A stretch of 64,000 nucleotides of DNA from Pampus argenteus (taxonomy: Eukaryota; Chordata; Actinopteri; Scombriformes; Stromateidae), in NCBI GenBank assembly GCA_036937835.1, contig CM072877.1, positions 15,616,001 to 15,680,000 of the forward strand. The letters are read 5' to 3'. The position numbers were made by a program, and so were the translations under genes. The notes beneath the pieces were generated by a model, which was not told the DNA's origin, searched no databases, and worked only from the letters and a program-made list of their open reading frames with translations. This document shows, piece after piece, positions 49,241-61,600 of this stretch (positions are counted from its first letter, which is position 1; every line of letters begins with the position of its first letter).

Positions 49241-50999
49241 CTTTAAAATCTTTAAAAAACAATCACATTTTATATTTAGAAGATTGAAACAAACAGTTCG
49301 GATATGTCTGGTATCTATCTATAGACATGGAGTGTGTTTGCATGCACATTAGTATCACTGTTTTTAGGGTTATACAGGATACATAGGTTAAGGTGTTAAC
49401 ATGTGCAAAACATAACCAGAATATATACTGAGCATATGCATAATTCCCCAATCAAAGCTGACACAAAGCTGGAAATGTCTCTCTCTTTCTCAGTTATAAT
49501 GTTCTCATTAAAGTGAGTTATGAAATGACCAGATGGACATGATGTGCTGCCAGTTATGTTATCATTTCTGGTATTGCTGAATTTGAGGCTTATCTTAGCA
49601 CACATACTAGCAGGATAGGAAGGCAGCCAGCTCGGGTCTGATCTTGCTTGTTTAATCTGTACTAAAAGTGAAATGCAAACATGAAATTTCAAGTTATATG
49701 ATGAGTATGTGATTTCCTGGAGCGTCTGTGGACAGAGACACCTGAATGCAGACCAGAGATCATCATCACTGGATCACTGGATGGGAATTGTGTCCTCTGA
49801 AATCCACAGGAATTTAAAGAAATAAAAAAATAAATCATGGAATAAACCGTTTTGGATCAAGTGGAGATCAAAAGGAAATCACATATGTGTAATTTCCTTG
49901 ATGTCAGACTATTCCTTTAAACTGTCCCAGCGGAGCGTCTAAGAGGTCATCAGATAGGACTGTGGATACTTGGCTCTTTCCAGAAGTAAAAAGGATGTAA
50001 CTTTGGGAAGACCTTACTGGAAAAGTAGACTCATGCTAACTTATAAAAAAAGAAAAAGGTTAAAGCTGTAGGATTGGGTGAATCATTTTCTTTTAAGACT
50101 GCTCATGATAAAACAAAAATGAAACACAATTTTAATACAGCGAGACACTTTGAAGATAATAATGCCAAAGTATACACGGCCCCAGTTCAATTTTTCTTTA
50201 TTCTCAAGGCACCAAAGACATCATTCGTTCCTCTTTTACCACAGGCAACATTTCATCAAAGTTTGTTCCAAGCATTAAAAATCTACTTAATATCACATCA
50301 GAGTCACATTTCACAGTGAGCTTTGAAGTTCGTCTTCACACCTTGGGGACAGAAACACACATTCAAGGGGATACACATGATAGGTATCACAGCACAGTAT
50401 AGCAGTAGTGATTATTACAGCATCTTGATCTGTGCTTTTCTGCTCCACTATCTTGTGAATTTTCTAACTCATAAAAGGACATTTGTCTTTTTATTCTACG
50501 TGTGCAGCCAACAGAGGGCAGCAAAGTTTAGCAATGTCCTCTTTCACTCTTTCTCCTCTCATCCCATCAGCTGAACCGAACCTTGACTTGGCTTGAGTTG
50601 ACTTGAAAGATGTTATTTTTGACCACATCCGCTCTGGTTGTGTGTGTGCCTTTTTTCCCCCTCAAAAGCCTCTAAGGTCCATTACTGGAAGACTCTGCCC
50701 TTTAATGTTGCTGTTCTGGACAAAAAACAACAGACTGTCTGTCTCTCTCTGTCTCTCTCTCTCTGTGCATGTGTGTGTAAAATTGGATGGAAACTCCGTG
50801 GGAAATTACATTCATCCACACATCCACATAGCTTTCTGTCATTCAGTTTTTTAAACCCAAAGTGCTACTTTTACCAAGAAAGCTCTAGTGACAAGGTCTG
50901 GTTATTCAGTGCATCCGACTGTGGCAAAAGGACTTTTAACTCACTTGAGATGGTTGTATTTATTTATTTTTTCAGCATTCGTGTCTTTTTGAAATCTGA
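49241..50999. other. Intergenic with a MITE relative
   Basis: About 49580-49920 resembles the 26370-26756 MITE, including the right-end ACTATTCCTTTA at 49908-49919. A short CT-rich tract lies at 50740-50765. No supported gene. Confidence 0.45.
49580..49920. mobile_element. Diverged MITE related to the scarb2 intron 9 element
   Basis: Shared landmarks in the same order are the AGGCAGCC block, CTTGCTTGTTTAATC, AAAAGTGAAA, and the terminal ACTATTCCTTTA. The left terminus is not clear. Confidence 0.45.
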
Positions 51000-51039
51000 A
51001 AAGAAGTCAGATCAATTCATTAGTCTCCCATGTGCTTCA

Positions 51040-51087
51040 TCCGCATTATTATTTGATTTCAAGGCAGCCTTCAACGCAATTCAATAA
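51040..51087 (+). mobile_element. Possible LINE reverse-transcriptase scrap
   Basis: The frame ends in LLFDFKAAFNAIQ, resembling the LxDFSxAFNTIQ catalytic-region motif of LINE reverse transcriptases. Too short to be sure. Confidence 0.3.
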
Positions 51088-51145
51088 CTATTATGTAGTA
51101 AATGCTCACAATACAAGAACTGTGATTAATGCTAATGCATTTCAA

Positions 51146-51169
51146 TGTGTGTGTGTGTGTGTGTGTGTG
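51146..51169. repeat. (GT)n microsatellite
   Basis: About 12 GT units. Confidence 0.9.
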
Positions 51170-53807
51170 AAGCACTGAAATGTCACAGTCTCTGTTGCTT
51201 TAAGTGGCTTTGGGAACATCAGTTAATCAATGGTTCGTTCTACAGTTTAACATTGCAAATATATGAATCAGTGTTTAATGAATTTGAGAAGTTCTGCTGT
51301 GGTGCTGCAATTTACTTTTAAGCGTAATCAACCTGACAACATGCCAGTTAGTTCACTATGTTAATCAGCTAAAGACATATCAATTACTACTCGGCTAAGA
51401 CAGGTCAAGGGACAGGATTCGTGTGTGGAGTAATGTTTCTGATACCAGATGGGTTGTAAATTAGAGGCTATTGGTGGAACTAGATAAAACAGTGTTGGCT
51501 GGACAACTGAACAATGAGGCGAAAAGAGAGGAAAAAGGTTAAGCTGTATTCAAACACACCTGTCAGTAAAAAAAAAACAAAAAAAAACCCTCATCTGGCC
51601 ACTTGTGCAAACGCCTCAGTTTAAACTGCCTGTCAAACCTGTCAGTATGGCCAGCCATTGCAGCAGGCAGAGTTTAATGTAGATGTAAATGTTCAATTCA
51701 ATCAGCACAAACCTGTCAACACACAACAAAACCCGATGCTTTCAAGAACCCTGGATTTGCCTGGTTGATAGGCGAGTCTTGTTCCTGAGAAGGAAGTTGT
51801 ACTCTGCGCTTTAGGGACAGTTCTGGCTCCCAGTAACAGTAGACAAATCAATACTACTTCCTCTTCAATAATTGATCACTTATTACTGTATTGTGGAATG
51901 TGACAGCAAATGATTTTCTATCCTAAAGCTTTTACCATTTTATGAAGTTAGAGCCTAAAAAGTAAAAAAAAAACCTTTAGGGGTCATAGAACAGGTTACA
52001 CAGTGAAAATGTTTTATTTTATTATTTAGAAGCGGGGCAGCTTACCCCATGGTCCATAATACAATGCACTCGGAGGTGTGATCTGCAGTACAGGAACGTG
52101 TGTAAGAGGCACAAGCAAAAGGTATCCCATATGTAACTCCTTATGGTCAGCGTGTATGCTTACCTCAGACTATAAATAGTTAAACAGGTTTTCCAGATAA
52201 TTCTTTTCGTGTCTTGTCATTATTAATAATAAAAAAAATGTATAACGACATTGGACCACCATGTTAATATTAAAAAAGTCATATAATTATTTATTCACAC
52301 CAGTATTTCAACTATATTTAACTCAATATCTGAGATACAAAAACCAAGTAGGGATCTCTCTCATATTATATGATGGAGTTTGCCCAGCATGAATAGATTT
52401 TCAAATTTTTCCTTTTCTCTAAGCACTTGTTCATTTTAGTTCATATAAAACATTAATTGACAAAATAATCAGTATATAAATAATAAGTAAGACTAACTTA
52501 ATGCAACGTGTACTAGGGTTTCTAATTTGCAAGTAGTTCAGCTGCGAATGCAGAGGACACGTTATGTAATGAGGTTTAATCACAAAAGGACAGATTTATT
52601 GAACAAGAGATGATTTCCCTCTGCTGCAGCACTTTAAATAAACACAGTGTTGGCAATGCCAACCTTAAATTATCTGCTTTCACTAGTTTCTCTTTATTCA
52701 AGCTTGTTAAGATTCTCATTCAAAGCAGTGTAGCAGCTCACCAGTATAAAGAAGAACAAAAACAAGAAACTTGATGGTCCAGGAACTGTGCAGATCATTG
52801 TGATCATTCAACATAATTGGTGTAAATTTACCCTGCAGTACATAATAGAGAGATATAAGATATATCATATTATATTTGGTCTCATTTTCAGAGATGAGAG
52901 TGAGTGAGAGGTTTAAATACGGTGGCTTGAGAGGCAATCCAGCTGCAAGCAGTAATCATCTGTTATATATGTGCTGAATGTGGCTAAGTGATTTCCCCTT
53001 GGATGATCACAATACAGAAAACTCCTTTTCTCCCTTCTCCTTTTTAAAGTGTTCAATCTCAGCATAGGCGCGCCTCTTTCTAACCGACCTTCAACGTAAA
53101 TTGGCATTCATAATACGATCCACATAAATCTTGCATAAACCTGGTGTCCATCTGGGTTGCACAAAAGTTTACATTTCGGTCCTTATAGATATTTGCACCA
53201 CACGTGAATAAGCACAGTTGCTGTCAATCTCAGAGAGGTCAGTCTGAGCAATATATTTGAGAAAATCAATTTTAAAAAAAACAAGGTTGCACCACCTGTG
53301 CAGCGCAGTATCACGCCAAAGCCTGTAATACACACACACCGATCGATCCACTAGAGGATACTGTGTCCCTGTCACATTGTTCCTCGCCTAGGTGTGAAAA
53401 GTACACACGTGTGTGACATTAAAAGAGTCAGATGACGTGTATATAAGGTTGCGAATTTCCATATTCAGAAGTGGATCCTAACCTGCGAAAATTGGACATA
53501 GTGGACTTTGCTACTGGAGATATCTAGTGCCATAAGTCTTAGACATTGGGGTAAAGAGAGAAGCAGAGCTGTCACCTGATCACCACCTGGTGGTGAGTTG
53601 GATCAGGTGGTGGGGAGGCTGCCAGACAAACCCGTGTCCGCAAGGTCTTCAACTCTCACCTGTGAAAAGTGCAAGAAATAGAAATGACAAAAACAAAGTA
53701 ATACAGTACAGTATATTTGAGACCAAAAATTATTTCCTCCCCACCAACCTCCCCCTATAACATTAAAACGGACAGATTTACAATTGTAAAGCCAATATTG
53801 ACAGTTT
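51170..53807. other. Intergenic, nothing recognised
   Basis: AT-rich, with short A runs and no supported gene or named repeat. Confidence 0.45.
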
Positions 53808-54000
53808 TCTATGGTGGATTATTTCTCCTGTAAATCCCAAAATCCCTATTTGTAATTCAAAGGGGTTGTTGAAGTACAAAGCCCCTTCCTGTCCCTTTCA
53901 TCCCTTCTCTTCAAGCTTGTGGGTCAGATGTAGGTGTCAAACCAATATAGCTTTCATTATTGGGATCGTCCTTTTCCTTGTGGCTCACCGGAGTGCAAGA
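53808..54000 (-). pseudogene. Decayed copy of the last scarb2 exon and 3' UTR
   Basis: Matches 25350-25547 on the same strand. Over the 30 terminal codons (53911-54000, with the stop TGA at 53913-53911) I count 12 mismatches in 90 bases, about 87% identity. The frame is still open and keeps the tail motif YIGL and the ending DPQA before the stop. Homology continues into the 3' UTR to about 53808. The 5' end of the exon is replaced by a CTT/GAA-type expansion, the acceptor is gone, and no upstream scarb2 exons are visible nearby, so I call it a pseudogene fragment. Confidence 0.8.
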
Positions 54001-54013
54001 AGAAGAAGAAGAA

Positions 54014-54135
54014 TGTCGTATCACGTTTGCTTAATCGGTACGAAAAACCAAAAGCGTGAAAATGTCAAGTTGGCACCATGACTGATAACGAGACTTTCAG
54101 AACCACATTAGCCGTTTTTCTCCCTATTTTCAGAT
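54014..54135. mobile_element. Partial MITE core next to the scarb2 exon copy
   Basis: Shares GTTTGCTTAATC and AATGTCAAGTTGGCACCATG with the core of the 26370-26756 MITE (26540-26640), in the same orientation. Both termini are missing. Confidence 0.6.
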
Positions 54136-54209
54136 GCCACACGTTGGAAACTCAGAGGGAGTATTCAGGAATTACCCAATGATAGGCCAGAGTTTATAGA
54201 TCTGGCCAC

Positions 54210-54600
54210 TGAATGGTAATGTTTAGAGAGGTTGGGCCTTTCAGGATGTTGTATGCATTATTCAAGGCACGAGAGCACCTTACACAGCCAAGTGGACAGC
54301 TTTCCAGTGTTTGGCGTGTGGAGAGGAGTACCCTGTCTCACATGCTTTCATTCCTTCAGTTGTTGTTGGACACGAATTTGGCCTTGAGCCTGTCACACGG
54401 GCTGTTTCATAAGGCATATCTTTCCTCTGGGATGGGTCCCCCGGAGGACATCATAGTGCACTCCACTGCAGGAATTTCATCTTCCATGGCTTTTGCACGT
54501 ATGAGTGACAGTGCAAGACTTCCCCCTGTTCTTTTTTATTCAGTTTTACCGGCGGGATGCTTTTCTATGACTCACTCTGTACTGAGGTTTCTGTGATTAT
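54210..54600 (+). mobile_element. DIRS-like tyrosine recombinase remnant
   Basis: The frame contains LTQPSGQL, then GPPEDIIVHSTAGISSSMAFAR. This resembles the C-terminal part of DIRS-type tyrosine recombinases, which have DQLFV, PPEG, and HSTRG followed by SWA. The catalytic Arg of the HxxR box reads Ala here, and the rest is unrecognisable, so it is inactive if correctly identified. Confidence 0.45.
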
Positions 54601-57440
54601 TATCGAGGAGAACTGTCTTTTTTTCCCCCTCTACTCTGCTCCTTGCTGGACTGTTACAGTGTGTAACCTTCATCTCTGTTTTCTCACAGCAGTAGTCTTT
54701 AGTTGTTCCCAGCCCTGATCCCCACACAGAGAATATAAGATATTCTACTACGCTGTGCCACCAGGACTCAATTAGAGACTGTGATGCACCATTATGCATG
54801 ACGCAACGGCAGGGCATGAATCGCTCTTTATCTTCATCTTTCTTCTGAAGTGTGTGTGTGTGTGTGTGTATGTGTTTGTGCTTGTAGTATCAAGAGGACC
54901 CAGCCCTGATCCTGCTAGTGATTGCCTTACAGGGCAAGTATATGAAATAAGACGTTAGTATAGGGGCAGCCCTATAGGATCTGGACCCCACTGGTTCTGT
55001 GAATAGCTGAAGAAAAAGCTGATTGTAGATTGTAGAGCAGATTGTATGGTCTCAGGGTAATTTATACTGCACCCTGCAGGTGGGTGTGGACTAAATTCCC
55101 TTCAGTGCTGCACAGGCATGAAAGGGATAAATGCACTAGCCCATGGTGGGAAAAATTATGATAAGTAGCATGCTAGGTCAGTTAAAACATAAACACAGCC
55201 AAGAAGCATCAAAGAACACCAACCGTCTGTTCACTTACAGCAGCAGGCAATAAAGAGACCTGGCGATTAAATCTATAGAGCCAAAAGAACAAACCTTTTT
55301 CATAATGTAAAAATGATGAGTCAGAAACTCTCCCTTATAAAAGCCCAATATTGACAGGTCCCCAGTTAACAAAAATCAATATTTCCCATCAGTATCAGAA
55401 TCTGTACTTGTAGGAAAGCATTCAGAATTTTTTTTAAGTCTACTGTTGCAGTGAAGGTGAACCTTACACAGATGCAATTTGATCTGGCCTCTATTGATCT
55501 GGAAAAAACATTTATTAAGCACACTTTCACAGCGCTGTTCCACGTTCATGCAGTCACACACACACCTGAGAGCTGCCTGTCTCTATCGGAAAAACTTTAA
55601 GTTAACTAAAAGTCTCAATCCAACTTTATAAGAAGTGTATAGTACATCAATGCAAGCTTTTAAAGAAGCTGCATGATCAGTAACTTATGTATCATATTCA
55701 TGTGACTTTTGCACACAGTCCTTGGTGTCTCACTATCCCTTCTAACCCTTCTATAGCAATAACTGTTTGAATCAAATTTGGACCATAATTGAGAAACAGA
55801 AGAGAAAGAAAGTAGTGATAAGATTTGGTCCCAGGCCACTTGGTGGCTTTTTCCCGATCATATTAAACTGCTTCTGTGAGTGCAGACTAATAACTGCTGA
55901 GAGTAGGTCATAGCTGGAGGAGGAAATCCACTACACCCCCAAACGATTTAGAAGTTATTTTTTTCTCTCTAATCTAGATTTGCAGTTTTAACATGGAGTT
56001 GGGGTAGACGGGTGCATGATCTTGCAAGAAATCTCACCATGTGGTATGTTTCTACTAAGCTACACAATGGTGAAAAACACATGTGACTGAATGGAAGTGA
56101 TAAATTTGATCCGTCATAAAAGTTAATGTGGGGCAAATAACAGATCAAGAAAGTTGTTCATGGTTTTTTTATTGATCAGACTGACAATTAACACAGATTA
56201 ACTAGATGGTGAATCAGAAAACAAATATCATATACAACTTGGGAATGATACACTTGATCTGTTTTCTGTCTTCACTCCAGTATTAAGACTGCAGGTATGT
56301 TGTGATGTATCGGATCAGTTCCTCGCTCGTGGCTTCTCAGAGCAGAAATAAGAGAGGAGCAAGGAAATATTAAATAAGAAACTCCTTCCCTGCTTATCCT
56401 GGCTCCTGATTTCATGTTGATTGCATCAAGCTCATCATCCTGTAGTACTCTATATCTACATCAAGTGTTTGTTGTTCACAGTGGTAATTAACACTTCTGG
56501 CCTATCTTGTGTTATAGTGATTGATTTTCTCCCTCCAGCCCTCTGCCTCAGCCATCTTCCTGCCTGCTTCGTTCCCTGCTGCCATTGCTATAGATCCTCT
56601 TCATTCATCTCACTCTGTGTCTTTGGGTCCACATTACAAACAGTCTACATAAAGTAAAAGTCCTGCATTTAAAATCCTGCTTCAGTAAAAGTATAGAAGT
56701 ATCACCAGGTAAATTTAAGTATTAAAGTAAATGTACTTGTTCAGCAGAAAATCATGCTGTGTCTTATATACTTAATAAACTGACCAATATTAATACAGAT
56801 GAGTCAATGCATAAGCAGAATTTTATAGATATTTTGAAAATTTGGTAGAAAAGAAGAAAAAACCCCAAAAGCATGTTCTACCACATACATTTTGATCAAA
56901 TTTTCAGAAGTATTTTTTTTAAATATAACTCTTAGACATCTGAAACATACAACTAAGAAAAAACTAATGTTTTTGTGAATGCCCAAAAGCCAAACCGTTT
57001 GGAAACTGCTGGTTTCATTTTCAACAATGCAGTGTGATTTATTAGATTATCTAAGTAATATTGGGTAACTAAATCTGTTAAAATAAAAGTAGTGTAGTAG
57101 AAAGTACAATATTTCCCTCTGAAATGTTGTGGACAAAAAAGAAAAGTAATCTGGAACATCAAAAAAACTCGGTTTCCCAGAAAGCTTGCGGGCGACGCGT
57201 TGACGTATCCGGGAAGCAGCTTGTAAGTGCACAGGGTATACTTAAAATATTAACCATCTTACGCCGAAGGCCGCATGGGGAAGGCGGAGTCAGCACTCTA
57301 TATTAAAAACGGGGTACACTCACACCAGAGAATTATCTTTGTAAGATTAAAGTTATTAAGCGGCTCAACAAATGATATTAGATTAGATCATTTATGTTTT
57401 CTCAGGCTAAATGTTTATGTTTTGTAAGTAAGTGGTTGTT
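54601..57440. other. Intergenic, mostly unrecognised
   Basis: It contains a TG repeat near 54850-54869 and the diverged copy of the 42.5-kb frame at 55695-55780 (minus). No supported gene. Frames near 56421 and 56804-57232 are A/T-rich and featureless. Confidence 0.45.
55695..55780 (-). pseudogene. Frameshifted copy of the 42.5-kb coding-like segment
   Basis: The minus strand follows 42539-42420 in order (ATAGAAG, GTAGTGAGA-like, CACAAAGT-like, ATGATACATAAGTTACTGATCA) with substitutions, indels and a stop soon after. No family is recognised for either copy. Confidence 0.45.
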
Positions 57441-57444
57441 TGAT

Positions 57445-57568
57445 GTCACGTGATGATACTGACGTTTTCAACGGCTAATTTCACTCCAGCTCGCGCGCCC
57501 CGGCGCGCAGACAAGGGCAGCGAAACAAACCGTCCGTAGCAGAGACTTCCTGTCCTCCTGTAGTAAAG
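57445..57568 (+). promoter_or_regulatory. amacr: amacr promoter region and likely 5' UTR exon
   Basis: A local GC/CpG peak (GCGCGCCCCGGCGCGC, 57490-57505) follows an E-box GTCACGTGAT at 57445-57454. A donor AGTAAAG|GTAGGC ends at 57568. A matching acceptor CCCTATAG lies at 58604, ten bases before the amacr start codon, so a non-coding first exon spliced to the first coding exon is inferred. The exact start of transcription is not visible. Confidence 0.45.
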
Positions 57569-58604
57569 GTAGGCTTATTAACGGCAACTTATGTTTACTG
57601 ATGCATCCTAAATCATGGTACTTGTACCAGAGATTTGTTGTTTTACCGTATATATGTCTATAAAATTCATAAAACGAACATCCAACTGGCCTGTTTTTGG
57701 TCACACTAGCGCAGTGATTGTGATGATTAAAATACGTCAAAATACGGTTTAAAGTACTTCGTACAAACGTAGCTAGTACTTTGTTAACGCAAATATTATA
57801 TTTCAGTTTAGACTTTGTAACAGGCAGGCAGGCCTGTGTGGTTGGTGGCAGCGGTTGACGAAGTAGGTACTTTGTACTTTGAGTTTGAGAGTGTAAAGGT
57901 CATCATCACAGCAGGTTTTAAAGTATATACAAATAATATAAAATAATAAATAGGTTAGCTTAGTTTTGATCCAGTGTCATTTATATCAATACAGATTGTT
58001 TTTCAGGTGTTAAAATGAACATTACTTAGATTCCTTCACAATGCAAAAAAAAAAAAAAAAAAAAAAAAAAAGCTTATCTGAAGTTAATATGATGCTTCAG
58101 ATAGTTAGTTACAGTCTATTTAGCGCCAAAGTCCATCATTTTGTACTTGTACTTCCACAGCAGCAAACACCCTTTTAATAGTCAGTATGAACAAGAGGAA
58201 TAATTACAGCAATAAAAACATCTCTCAGTGTCCATATAAGTGCCTGATTTAAGACTCGAATAATTGTGTCTTTTTGCATTCAATACTTCAATATGCTGTA
58301 ACATAGCAACACTTTAACAACATGATGGTTTTTAATCCATTAACTGTGACCCATCCAATTCTGTGAGCGTAGGAGGTCATCCATGGAAAAGACACTAATG
58401 AGCTGATTTAAATACAGACAGATGACATCCTCATTTTGCATAATTGATTAAATTTTTATTTTATGTACGTGATAGTCAGCTCAAACTGTTCCTGTTGTAC
58501 AAAGATCTATCTGTCTATCTGTGGAAGGCATCACACCCTTTCTCTGCTGTCGGTGCTGTATTGGGTTTCATTATATTAACTTAATCTAATATGCTACCCT
58601 ATAG
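57569..58604. other. Inferred amacr 5' UTR intron
   Basis: No gene. It contains a 27-base poly(A) run at 58045-58071. Confidence 0.45.
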
Positions 58605-58614
58605 TCCCTTCATC

Positions 58615-61600
58615 ATGGCGCTAGCTGGGGTGAAAGTTGTTGAGCTGGCGGGCCTGGCTCCAGCACCGTTCTGTGGTATGATCCTGGCAGACTTTGGGGC
58701 CAAGGTGATCCGTGTGGACCGGACCAAGGTTGCCATGGCTATGGACACACAGGCCCGGGGGAAACGATCTGTGGCCATCAACCTGAAGACATCAGAGGGT
58801 ATAGCCTTGCTCAGGAAGCTCTGCATCCAGTCTGATGTGGTGCTTGAGCCCTACCGTAAAGGTCAGATAACCCACAGCGTGATAGCTGTCAATGAACTGC
58901 TTAATACTAAATAGTAGTCAGAATCAGTAAAAGTACCAATACAGTGTGTAAAAATACCCCATTACAACTAAAAGCTCTCAAAATCTTCAGTAACAGTAGT
59001 GTTATCAGAAAAATGTGCTTAAGATATAAAAAGTAAAACTAGTTGCAGAAACATCGCCCATGTGACTTCTATATAAATATTGACTGTTACAGCAAGTTGA
59101 GGTGGACCTACTTGTAACTGCTTTATATACAGACCAGTAGTTTATTTCAGTGGTTGCCAACCTAAGGGTCAGGGTCCCTCCGAAGGGTCACAACATATAT
59201 CTGAAGGGTTTGGAGATGATTAACGTTAAAGAAGAAAAATTTAATTTGCATTCATTTGTCAGACTTTTTTTTTCTTCTGATTTTTGCTTTTTTGTGGTGT
59301 ATTTGATACAACAGTGATGTAAATTAAAGCTACCTGGGAAATTTAAAAGTGAAATCACTCTTAGGTGGAACTGCTAACACTATACACCCGAAATGTGACG
59401 GTAGCCCAAACTACACACTGCAGGGCTATAAGCCACAAATCCTAAAAACCACTGGTTTAATCTCTAACAACGTGTCATATTTCATAAGCCTTCAGTATAA
59501 CTGTCAGATAAATGTAATGCAGTAGAAAAAGTATGACATATCCCTCTGGATGCTTAGATAGTTGACGTGATATTTAAAGGTTACACATATTCTGATAAAT
59601 CACGTTTCACAGACTTAAAAAATATTACATTACAGGATCAAAAGTGGTTTCGACTCCAGCTCACATGGTTCAACCAATACAAGCAGATACTGTTAAAGAA
59701 ATGTTTTTGATGCACATATATATATATTGACTTTCTTCTGACTTCCCAGGTGTGATGGAGAAGCTGAGCCTCGGTCCACAGGAGCTGTTAAAGGAAAATC
59801 CTCGTCTGATCTACGCTCGCTTGACGGGGTACGGACAGAGTGGATCTTATGCCACCGCAGCTGGACATGACATCAACTACATTGCCATGTCAGGTAATAA
59901 CACACAATCACCACTGTTGATATTTTTACACGTTATATAGCCCACAGATGGAACTGCATCAAATATTTATAAAGACGATAAAAAGTTATTACGTGGCTTG
60001 TTGAATACTCAATTCTGATTGGTCAGTTGCAGCATTGTGAGGTCTGTTATTTCTGAATAGCAGATCGCTGCTATGAATGACAGACTGTTGCTATGGACAC
60101 AGTTCTGAGACTGGAAGATCCTGTCCAATCACATCAATCTGCAGAAAGAAGTCCGGTAAATTTAACATCAGCTCAATCACGATAAAAACATTATTAAAAT
60201 AGCATTCTAATATTACTTTTAATATATATTTGCAGAGCAAGAAACTTTAACTTCATGGTTAAATTGTCACCAGGAAAGAAAAAAAAGGGGGAAGAAAACT
60301 GCTGGTCAACAGAGAAATCAACAAAATTGAGGAAGACAGACATGAAGTAAACACAAATGTTATCCCAAATCAGCCAAGCGACAGGGCTTTCAAAGAGTTA
60401 CACACAGCTTGATGAGCACAGGTATCTTAACCTCTCCATTAGGCTGGCTTTAAGAGAAGAGAAATAATGTCTGTGATAGTGCACACATGTGAGGGCAGCC
60501 TGAGGAGCTACTGGGCTGCAGATAGGGAGAAGTAATATAGTGATACTAACATCAGTAGATTGGGCAAAAAGGAAACGTTAGAGATGAATGAGGACAGAAA
60601 CGTCAACATCCCCAAGAAGTCTCATTCACCTTTTCTTTCTTCACCATCAATGCAAATGTTCAGTTTAATATGAATTATAAATCTAAGTACACTTTGCATC
60701 AGACGCAGTTCCTATCCTAGAATCTAATATACAATTTTTTTTTTTTTTTTTTAGCGGAAGCAATAATATTTTTAGATTAATATTTTGTGTTGAAGCATTG
60801 ATTTCTTTAGCAAGTAGCCGTGTAATACGTGGGATAATATACAGCAAGCAGGACATTATCCCTTACATACTTCACTTCACTTCCCTTCTGTCTGTGAGTC
60901 CTAGTGGCTGCTTTCCCCCTGTGTGCTGGCATTCTGTTTAGATCCAAGCTCATTTATTTTCAGGACCATGGAAAGCAACAAATACTGATGAGCACAGAGA
61001 TGCCCTAAAATGTGAACCGTCGATGTGTTACTGTATAACGCCTAAGTCTAAGCAGCCAAAGATAAAAGCATTTGAACATAAAAGCTAATGGCCACTGTCT
61101 GGTGATACTGAATTATGACAGGAATATGAATAGGACTCTCTGCAGCTCCTCCTGCCTCTTCCCTGCTTCTAGTTGATTCTCCTGATAGGATGATCTGATA
61201 ATAACGAGGACAGCATTACATTAGGCTTCGTATCTTAATAGCTAATTACTGTTACACTAGTATTGCTCTTGAAAACTTTCAATAGGCCTTATACCCTCAG
61301 CTTTTGTTTCACTTGTATGCCTTCAGAGTACACTGTATATATTTAAAAGCATTCCTATTTGCACCCGATAACCTTTCCTTTTTGATTTCTTATTATGCGG
61401 CATCAGTCACTGATTTAGTTACTGAGCTAATTAATTTTCTTTTATTTCCAGGGTTGGAGACTGGCCAAATACTCACATTGTTAAATTGCTCTCCGTTCGT
61501 GAAGATGACAAGCTGTCATTATATTTTGTGTGAAGATTTCACTCTATTTGTTGTTGTTATTGTTTTTTGTTTTGTTTTTCTGTCACAGGCCTTTTATCCC

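Noticed and set aside
58591..58614. Upstream in-frame ATG for amacr at 58591
   Set aside because: It lies before the likely acceptor at 58604 and would add residues not found in the family; MALAGVK matches the known N-terminus.
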